Source: Actinomadura sp. KC216 (lineage in GTDB: Bacteria > Actinomycetota > Actinomycetes > Streptosporangiales > Streptosporangiaceae). From it: 44,806 nt of DNA. The notes below the pieces were generated by a model, which ran no database searches, had not been told where the DNA came from, and saw only the letters and a list, made by a program, of their open reading frames with translations. The DNA is taken from positions 1 to 44,806 of the forward strand of contig NZ_SMJX01000030.1 in assembly GCF_004348535.1 (NCBI RefSeq), in the 5' to 3' direction. Positions 39,403 through 44,806 of the stretch are shown one piece after another. The stretch's first letter is position 1. Each line of letters opens with the position of its first letter. The position numbers and the translations under genes were made by a program.

Positions 39403-40634
39403 CCCCAGGCCATGCGCCGCCAGGGGCTGTCGGGGTCTTCGGCCAGGACACGGTGCCCGGCGACGGAGCGCTCGTACCACTCGCCGAACTCGCCGTCGTC
39501 GAACCGCAGCATCCGCCCGAGGATGTACCCGGCGGAGAACGCGCCCCACGACGAGTAGACCTGGTTGGCGCGCTGCCCGGCGGTGAGGACGCACTTCTCG
39601 GCCTCCTCCGCGTCGCAGTACCCGGCGTTCAGGCCCCACCGGGCCATGTTCACCGCGCGGCCGAAGTCGTAGCCGTAGACGCTCTCGACCCGGCCGTCCG
39701 CCCGCAGGAGGCCGTCGGCGCGGAAGCGCGACTCGTACCGCAGGATCCGCCCGGACAGCTCGACGACCTCGTGGACGGTCTGCTCCGCGATGTCCCGCTC
39801 CCGGCACCAGGCCACGATCGCCGCGCGCCACGCCCCCTGGTCGGCGCCGCGGCCGCGCCGGTCGAGCACCATCTGGATGGCGGGGTCGCTGTTGCGGGCC
39901 TCGAGCAGCCCGTCCATCTGCTCGCGCCAGGTCGCGTGGTCGGTGACGCCCCAGTCGCGTTCCAGCAGGTCCCGGTCGCCGCCGGGATCGTCGCCGAGGG
40001 TGTTCCACGGCACCCCGTTGCCGACCGCGAGGTGCGCCCCCACGGCGAGCGCCGCGGCGAGACGCCCCCAGGCGGCGCCGTCGGGGTCGGTGATCAGGAC
40101 GTCGTGGTCGCGGTCGGGCCGCCGCTCGGCGTCGGCGAGCAGCTTGGCGACCTGCCGGTGCCCGTCCCCGCCGGGCGGCATCTGCGCCATCAGCTCCCGC
40201 AGCGGCCGCAGCGCCTCCCGCGGCCCGGCGTCCTTGACGATGAGCCGCGCCGCGTGGACCCCGGCGGCGTCGGCGCGCTTGGCGTCGTGCAGCGCCCAGA
40301 ACCCGCTCATCGCCGCCCACGCCCGCCGCGCCGCCTCGCCGGTACGGCCCGCGGCGGCCATGACGTGCGCCGCCTGCGCGTCCAGCCCGGCACGGACCTC
40401 GGCGGGCATCGACGCGGCGCCCCGGTCGAGCGTGTCGAGCAGCCGCTGCGCCTCGCCCGTCTTGCCCGCCGCGGCGAGCGCCCGTGCGCACCGCGCCCGC
40501 GCCGCGACGGCGGGCGCCCAGTCGCCCCGAGCCTCCATGGCCTCGGCGGCCTCCGCGAACGCGGCCGCGGCCTCCCCGGCCCGCCCCTGCCGCTCGAACT
40601 TCCTGGCCCGGTCGAGAATGCCCTGATACGTCAT
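39399..40634 (-). CDS. DUF1266 domain protein with TPR-like N-terminus
   Basis: 411 residues from ATG 40634 (GGAGGGG upstream). Residues 1-150 are Ala-rich helical repeats of TPR style (YQGILDRARKFERQGRAGEAAAAFAEAAEAME). Residues about 215-411 match DUF1266: WGVTDHATWREQMDGLL, YGYDFGRAVNMARWGLNAGYCDAEEA and SSWGAFSAGYILGRML. The family is uncharacterised; some members sit with toxins or in Enterobacteriaceae pathogenicity loci. It is monocistronic; its TAG stop overlaps the TAG of the ADA gene within one CTAG. Confidence 0.85.
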   Translation of the reverse strand: MTYQGILDRARKFERQGRAGEAAAAFAEAAEAMEARGDWAPAVAARARCARALAAAGKTGEAQRLLDTLDRGAASMPAEVRAGLDAQAAHVMAAAGRTGEAARRAWAAMSGFWALHDAKRADAAGVHAARLIVKDAGPREALRPLRELMAQMPPGGDGHRQVAKLLADAERRPDRDHDVLITDPDGAAWGRLAAALAVGAHLAVGNGVPWNTLGDDPGGDRDLLERDWGVTDHATWREQMDGLLEARNSDPAIQMVLDRRGRGADQGAWRAAIVAWCRERDIAEQTVHEVVELSGRILRYESRFRADGLLRADGRVESVYGYDFGRAVNMARWGLNAGYCDAEEAEKCVLTAGQRANQVYSSWGAFSAGYILGRMLRFDDGEFGEWYERSVAGHRVLAEDPDSPWRRMAWG

Positions 40635-40774
40635 GGTCCCCTCCGCGGGCAACGGTACCGGTCCCGGTGATCTCCGTGGTCGGGCTTGGAGGAGACCGGC
40701 CGTGCCCAGGTCGCGGGCGTCTCGCCCGGGGTGGTTTCCTAGGGACGACGGAAACGAGCGAGGGGGATACGAGA

Positions 40775-41572
40775 GTGAAGAGCGTCGAACCGGAGGTGTT
40801 CCTCGTCGCGCGGCCCGAGCTGGACTACGACGAGGTGGCCCGTTACCTGCGGGACGTCGGCGGCGAGAGCTGGCTGGAGCGCCTCGACCGGGGCGACCTC
40901 GACGACGAGCTGAACGACCCGCAGAACCTCGCCGAGTTCGCGGGACGGCTCTGCTACCGCTCCTGGGAGCCGGCCCTGAACCCCAACGTGGTCAAGATCC
41001 GGACCGACTCGGGCCAGTACCTGGAGAACATCCTGCGCAGCCTGCACGGCTCGGTGCTGGAGCACGTCAGCTTCAGCTTCGTCCTGCACAACGTGAGCCG
41101 CGTCCTCACCCACGAGCTGGTGCGGCACCGCCCGGGGGTGGCGATCTCGCAGGAGTCGATGCGGTTCGTCCGGCTCCAGGACATCCCCTTCTGGTTCCCC
41201 GAGTGGGCCCGCGAGGACGCCGAGCTGATGAAGCGCGCCACCGCCATGCTGGAGCAGATGGAGGAGTTCCAGGCGTGGATGGCCGGGCACTTCGGGCTGG
41301 ACGACGAGGGCGTGCCGTTCAAGGAGAAGAAGCACAAGACGTCGTTCATGCGCAGGTTCGCGCCCGAGGGCGTCGGCACGGGCCTGGTCTGGACGGCCAA
41401 CGTCCGCACGCTGCGCCACACCCTGGAGAACCGCACCGCGCCGGGCGCGGAGGAGGAGATCCGGCTGCTGTTCGGCAAGATCGGCGAAGTGGTGCGCAAG
41501 GAGGCCCCGGACCTGTTCGGCGACTACGTCGTCGAGGACGGGACCTGGATCCCCAAGTGGCGGAAGGTCTAG
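40775..41572 (+). CDS. thyX: FAD-dependent thymidylate synthase (ThyX), divergent
   Basis: 265 residues from GTG 40775 (GAGGGGG upstream). ThyX landmarks: YLENILRSLHGSVLEHVSFSFVLHNVSRVLTHELVRHR, the ThyX motif region RHRPGVAISQESMRF (117-131), and TANVRTLRHTLENRTAPGAEEEIRLLFGKIGEVV. ThyX makes dTMP from dUMP with methylene-tetrahydrofolate, NADPH and FAD. The normal motif RHRxxSxNExSxRY is relaxed here: no Ser five positions after the second Arg, Gln before Glu instead of Asn, Phe for Tyr. The central region (IPFWFPEWAREDAELM) also differs. It may be a paralogue with altered activity. Dienelactone hydrolase follows by 34 bases. Confidence 0.85.
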   Translation: MKSVEPEVFLVARPELDYDEVARYLRDVGGESWLERLDRGDLDDELNDPQNLAEFAGRLCYRSWEPALNPNVVKIRTDSGQYLENILRSLHGSVLEHVSFSFVLHNVSRVLTHELVRHRPGVAISQESMRFVRLQDIPFWFPEWAREDAELMKRATAMLEQMEEFQAWMAGHFGLDDEGVPFKEKKHKTSFMRRFAPEGVGTGLVWTANVRTLRHTLENRTAPGAEEEIRLLFGKIGEVVRKEAPDLFGDYVVEDGTWIPKWRKV

Positions 41573-41606
41573 GCGGGCGCGCACCGATCCGGAATTATTG
41601 GACGGT

Positions 41607-42329
41607 ATGTCTGACATAACCATTCCCGCGGGTGCGCGGGAGCTGCCCGGCTACCTCGCCGTCCCCGAGGGGGAGGGGCCGTGGCCGGGCGTGGTCGTCG
41701 TGTTCGAGGCGATGGGCGCGAACGCGGACATGCGCGCCCAGGCCGACCGGTTCGCCGCGAACGGGTACCTCGCCGTCGTGCCCGACCTGTACGGCGGGGC
41801 GCCGTGGGTGCGCTGCGTCACCAAGGCGCTGCGGGACATGCGCGCCCGCCGCGGGTCCACCTACGACCACATCGAGGCGACCCGGGCATGGCTCGCCGCC
41901 AGGGACGACTGCACGGGCGACGTGGGCGTGTGCGGGTTCTGCATGGGCGGCGGGTTCGCGCTGGTCGCGGCGGCGAAGTACGACTTCCAGGCCGCGGCCG
42001 TCAACTACGGCATCCTGCCGCGCCGGCCGGAGGAGGCGCTGCGCGGCGCGTGCCCGATCGTCGCGAGCTACGGCGGCGCCGACCCGACGCTGCGCCGGGC
42101 GGCGGCCAAACTGGAGCGGGCCCTCGCGATCGCGGACGTGACGCACGACGTGAAGGAGTACCCGGGTGCCGGGCACGGCTTCCTCACCGGGTTCGCGCCG
42201 CCGCCCCCGCTCGGCCCCGTCGCGAAGATCGTCTTCGGGCTCGGCCGGGGCCGCGAGCACGCGCCCGACGGCTGGGACCGGATCTTCGCCTTCTTCGGCG
42301 CGCACCTTAATAAAAAATCTACACCGTAA
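41607..42329 (+). CDS. Dienelactone hydrolase family protein
   Basis: 240 residues. Alpha/beta hydrolase with cysteine nucleophile: VVVVFEAMGANADMRAQADRFAANGYLAVVPDLYGG, then VGVCGFCMGGGFAL (Cys112), an acid in YGGADP and a His in GAGHGF. This is the DLH/carboxymethylenebutenolidase arrangement; members open lactones or hydrolyse small esters in the cytoplasm. The C-terminus ends in an unusually AT-rich stretch (LNKKSTP). It may be co-transcribed with thyX 34 bases upstream, but the functional link is unclear. Confidence 0.9.
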   Translation: MSDITIPAGARELPGYLAVPEGEGPWPGVVVVFEAMGANADMRAQADRFAANGYLAVVPDLYGGAPWVRCVTKALRDMRARRGSTYDHIEATRAWLAARDDCTGDVGVCGFCMGGGFALVAAAKYDFQAAAVNYGILPRRPEEALRGACPIVASYGGADPTLRRAAAKLERALAIADVTHDVKEYPGAGHGFLTGFAPPPPLGPVAKIVFGLGRGREHAPDGWDRIFAFFGAHLNKKSTP

Positions 42330-42350
42330 AGGCAGCGGGCTCGTCGCCCG

Positions 42351-42391
42351 TTACCCGGGGTGTAATCGCCGCCATTACCTGGCGCAGGTAA
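42351..42391. promoter_or_regulatory. Tandem operators of the XRE gene
   Basis: A perfect palindrome TTACCTG-GCG-CAGGTAA (42375-42391) and an upstream imperfect one, TTAC-N7-GTAA (42351-42365), lie just before the ATG at 42402. A TAACGT -10 box (42389-42394), seven bases from the start, overlaps the right arm, fitting autorepression. Confidence 0.65.
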
Positions 42392-42401
42392 CGTCGGGGC
42401 C

Positions 42402-43202
42402 ATGACGGCGGCCTTGAGCGATGTCAGACCGGTGGGGGATCTGCTGCGCGCGTGGCGGCAGCGGCGCAGGCTGAGCCAGCTGGAGCTGGCGTCGGCGGCT
42501 GAGGTGTCGACACGGCACCTCAGCTTCGTGGAGACCGGGCGCTCGGCGCCGAGCCGGGACATGGTCCTGCGGCTCGCCGAGCACCTGGACGTCCCGCTGC
42601 GCGACCGGAACCTGCTGCTCGTGGCGGGCGGGTACGCGCCGGTGTTCGGCGAGACGCCGTTCGAGGAGCCGCGGATGGACTCGGTCCGCGCGGCGCTGAA
42701 GCAGGTCCTGGACGGGCACGAGCCGTTCCCTGCGGTCGTCGTGGACCGGTTCTGGAACCTGATCGACGCCAACGGCGCGGCCGGGCTCTTCATGGAGAAC
42801 GTCGCGCCGGAGCTGCTGGAGCCGCCGCTGAACGTGCTGCGCCTCAGCATGCATCCCGACGGGATGGCGAAGCACATCCTGAACCTGCCCGAGTGGCGCG
42901 CGCACATGATCGACCGGGTGCGGCGGCACGTGGCGCTGACCGCGGACGCGGGCCTCGCGCAGCTCTACCGGGAGCTGCGCGGCTTCCCCGGGGACGTGGG
43001 GGAGGCGTTCGCGCCGCCCGCGGGCGACGAGGTGGTCGTCCCGCTCCGGCTGCGGGTGGACGGGCGGGAGCTGTCGTTCTTCACCACCATCGCGACGTTC
43101 GGCACGCCGGTCGACATCACGGTCGCGGAACTGGCGATCGAGTCGTTCTATCCGGCGGACGAGCCGACGACCAGGTTCCTGCGCGAACGCGCGGGGTGGT
43201 GA
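42402..43202 (+). CDS. XRE-family regulator with MmyB-like ligand domain
   Basis: 266 residues. N-terminal HTH_XRE (about 12-68): LLRAWRQRRRLSQLELASAAEVSTRHLSFVETGRSAPSRDMVLRLAEHLDV. C-terminal MmyB-like PAS-related domain (about 100-260): VVVDRFWNLIDANGAAGLF, NVLRLSMHPDGMAKHILN and LSFFTTIATFGTPVDITVAELAIESFYPAD. Actinobacterial members often bind fatty acids and control short dehydrogenases or flavoproteins nearby. The palindromes at its start suggest autoregulation. Its last 86 bases overlap the convergent flavohaemoglobin gene. Confidence 0.92.
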   Translation: MTAALSDVRPVGDLLRAWRQRRRLSQLELASAAEVSTRHLSFVETGRSAPSRDMVLRLAEHLDVPLRDRNLLLVAGGYAPVFGETPFEEPRMDSVRAALKQVLDGHEPFPAVVVDRFWNLIDANGAAGLFMENVAPELLEPPLNVLRLSMHPDGMAKHILNLPEWRAHMIDRVRRHVALTADAGLAQLYRELRGFPGDVGEAFAPPAGDEVVVPLRLRVDGRELSFFTTIATFGTPVDITVAELAIESFYPADEPTTRFLRERAGW

Positions 43203-44391
43203 CGGCCGCCCCGGCGACCGCGCTCGCGCTGGGCCCTTCGTCCTCCGCGTCGAGCAGGTCGTGGTGGATCCGGGCGAGGGGCATCCCGTGCCGCTGCAGC
43301 GCGGTGGCGGTGCTCCGGACGAAGGGGGCGGGCCCGGCGACGTAGGCGTCGAGGTCCTCCCAGTGGGGCAGGCGGTCCAGGAGGCCGGGCAGGACGTCGG
43401 GCAGCCGGCCCCGCAGGGAATCCGGCCCCTCGGCGGGCGCGTCGCCGGGCTCGGGCGGTCGCGACAGGACCGTGGTCCGGCGCAGCCGCGGGTAGGCGGA
43501 CTCCAGCACGCGCAGGCCGTCGAGGTCGTAGAGGTCCTGCTCGCCGCGGGCCCCGACGACCAGGTGGACGCCCCGTCCCGGGCCGGACGAGAGGGCCTGC
43601 TCGGCGAGCGCCTTCATCGGGGCGAGGCCGGTGCCGCCGCCGATCAGCAGGAGCCCGCGGCCGGAGTCCCGGTCGAGCGTCATCGCGCCCGCGGCCGGGC
43701 CGAGCAGCACGGTGTCGCCGGGCCCGGTGTGCCGCACCAGCGCGCCGCTCACCCATCCGGCGGGGCGGGCGCGGACGTGCAGGCGCAGCGTCCCGTCGGA
43801 GCGGGGCGCGTTCGCGATCCAGTACGGCCGCCAGACGCGGGGCCAGCGGGGCGTCTGCACGCTGACGCGCTGGCCCGGCAGGAATGGCAGCGGGCGTTCG
43901 GGCCGCAGCGTGAGGACCGCGAGGTCGCCGGAGCGGCGGTCGTGCGCGGCGACCTCGGCGACCCACCAGGGCGGGGCGTCCGCCGCGTCGCGCTCCGCGG
44001 CCTCGATCATCGTCGCGGCGGCGGACCGGTAGGCGGAGGTCCAGGCGTGCTCGGCCTCGGCGGTCCACACGTCGGCGGCGAACGAGCGGAGCGTCGCGAT
44101 GAGCGCGGCCTCGACGGCGGGGTAGTGCTCGCGCAGCACCCCGTGCTTGCGGTGGCCGCGGCCGAGCCGGGCGAGGTGGCGGGCGAGGTCCTCCGGGTTG
44201 TCCTGGCTCCAGACGAGCCGGGTGAGCGCGTGGAAGAAGCGGTCGTGCTGGGCGCCCATCGCGGGTGGGAAGAGCGCCCGCAGCCGCGGTTCCGCCGCGA
44301 AAAGGCGGCCGTAGAAATAGCTCATCGCGCCCGCGGGGTGGGATTCCAGGCGGGTGAAGGTCTCTTTGACGATTCTGGGTTCCGGTGCCAT
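43117..44391 (-). CDS. Flavohaemoglobin-like globin-FAD/NAD reductase
   Basis: 424 residues from ATG 44391. Globin domain 1-135: MSYFYGRLF (distal Tyr27), Gln48 and proximal His80 in GRGHRKHGVLREHYPAVEAAL. An FAD-binding barrel follows (about 150-250; RVWRPYWIANAPR replaces the usual RxYS) and then an NAD(P) domain with LLIGGGTGLAPMKALAEQAL, VVGARGEQDLYDL and AYVAGPAPFV. By homology it detoxifies nitric oxide to nitrate or acts as an O2/NO reductase. The C-terminal 25 residues (VRAGTWSSARPPDRT) are read antisense through the XRE gene and may be an extension past the natural end. The start has only a weak ribosome binding site. Confidence 0.9.
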   Translation of the reverse strand: MAPEPRIVKETFTRLESHPAGAMSYFYGRLFAAEPRLRALFPPAMGAQHDRFFHALTRLVWSQDNPEDLARHLARLGRGHRKHGVLREHYPAVEAALIATLRSFAADVWTAEAEHAWTSAYRSAAATMIEAAERDAADAPPWWVAEVAAHDRRSGDLAVLTLRPERPLPFLPGQRVSVQTPRWPRVWRPYWIANAPRSDGTLRLHVRARPAGWVSGALVRHTGPGDTVLLGPAAGAMTLDRDSGRGLLLIGGGTGLAPMKALAEQALSSGPGRGVHLVVGARGEQDLYDLDGLRVLESAYPRLRRTTVLSRPPEPGDAPAEGPDSLRGRLPDVLPGLLDRLPHWEDLDAYVAGPAPFVRSTATALQRHGMPLARIHHDLLDAEDEGPSASAVAGAAVTTPRVRAGTWSSARPPDRTTRSPVPRP

Positions 44392-44806
44392 TCGCCAGCT
44401 CGCCCCCTGGGGCTTTTCAGAGGCCTGATCCGGGATGTCCGCGGTGATCGGACCGCATTCGATGCCCGGCTGGGTGAGATTCTCGCAGCCGAATCCGCAG
44501 GTGTTCAAGCGGGACGCCGGGACGCCGGCGTGATCAGAGCGGTGCGTGATCGTCCGTTAATTCTCCGTAGCCGGATAATCGGAAGGAAGCGGACGCATAC
44601 TGATCAGTACCGCCATGCCCCGGGGTGACGTCCTTGTGGCCGGGCCGGAAGGAGGGTGATGGAGGATGATCCTCCTCCCTGGTGGAAGATTTCCGGATTT
44701 GCTGGTTTTCTCGGCCGGGGGTCCGCCGGGCGGCGGCGGCCCGGAAGCCCGGCCCGCATTGACGTTCTCGCCGTTTGGGACTGCGTCGGTCGGTCCCGTG
44801 CGGCAA
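44392..44806. other. Upstream region of the flavohaemoglobin gene with two palindromes
   Basis: No convincing gene; the 90-codon minus frame here has no recognisable content. It holds two perfect palindromes, TACTGATCAGTA (44598-44609) and GGAGGAT-G-ATCCTCC (44661-44675), and AT-rich DNA at 44555-44600 that may be the minus-strand promoter. They could be operators for the flavohaemoglobin or for a gene beyond the window. Confidence 0.5.

Noticed and set aside
44534..44806. 90-codon minus frame at the right edge
   Set aside because: Low-complexity Arg/Pro-rich translation spanning two palindromes; more likely regulatory DNA.

Overview
The window is very GC-rich DNA (codon third positions almost all G or C) from an actinomycete. 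The gene content fits a soil genus of the Actinomadura/Streptosporangiales type: fused actinobacterial ABC permease-ATPase, secreted GH20 hexosaminidase, DUF4232 and DUF4360 secreted proteins, large NB-ARC/TPR ATPase, many small regulators, and several apparently leaderless genes. No species can be named from the sequence alone. I see no tRNA, rRNA, CRISPR array or intact mobile element.

Layout. 1-1159 (minus): a STAS-STAS-MerR regulatory cluster whose MerR gene is frameshifted and runs off the edge. 1160-2294: no recognisable gene. 2295-4015 (minus): an ArsR repressor over an ORF joining an SRPBCC domain to an alpha/beta hydrolase, with a long palindrome at the ArsR start. 4150-4545: a decayed hydrolase. 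4556-15818 (minus): one long run of eleven genes led by a GntR/FCD repressor: C-N hydrolase, DUF2848 protein, HpaB-type oxygenase, cupin, flavin reductase, CocE hydrolase and a peptide-class ABC importer. Most junctions overlap by 1-4 bases, so this reads as one uptake-and-catabolism unit for an unknown, probably phenolic or N-heteroaromatic, amide or ester.

16357-18356 (plus): a cis-prenyltransferase homologue translationally coupled to a squalene/phytoene-synthase homologue, a compact two-gene isoprenoid module with no obvious described counterpart. 18703-19600 is a graveyard: an ISKra4-like transposase scrap and a broken TPR regulator. 19662-24044 (plus): a DUF4232 lipoprotein, a DUF4360 secreted protein behind a long structured leader that looks like an unassigned riboswitch, and an NB-ARC/TPR ATPase without a DNA-binding domain. 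Then come an isoaspartyl peptidase/asparaginase, a TetR-cupin pair, a GH20 hexosaminidase with a palindromic operator, and a monocarboxylate-type Na+ symporter with its DUF3311 partner behind a Crp-like site.

32344-34643 is fused anthranilate synthase TrpEG behind a textbook trp attenuator: a 12-residue leader peptide with three consecutive Trp codons, then a terminator hairpin. The rest is housekeeping and stress genes: a GPGG-type small membrane protein, SDR, ChaB with a SigB-like promoter, an HhH-like protein, a WYL regulator divergent from an adenosine-deaminase-family enzyme, DUF1266, a divergent ThyX, dienelactone hydrolase, an XRE/MmyB-type regulator and a flavohaemoglobin. A recurring feature is a TANNNT -10 box ending 6-7 bases before the start codon (GntR, TetR, trp leader, ADA, XRE), implying leaderless mRNAs.
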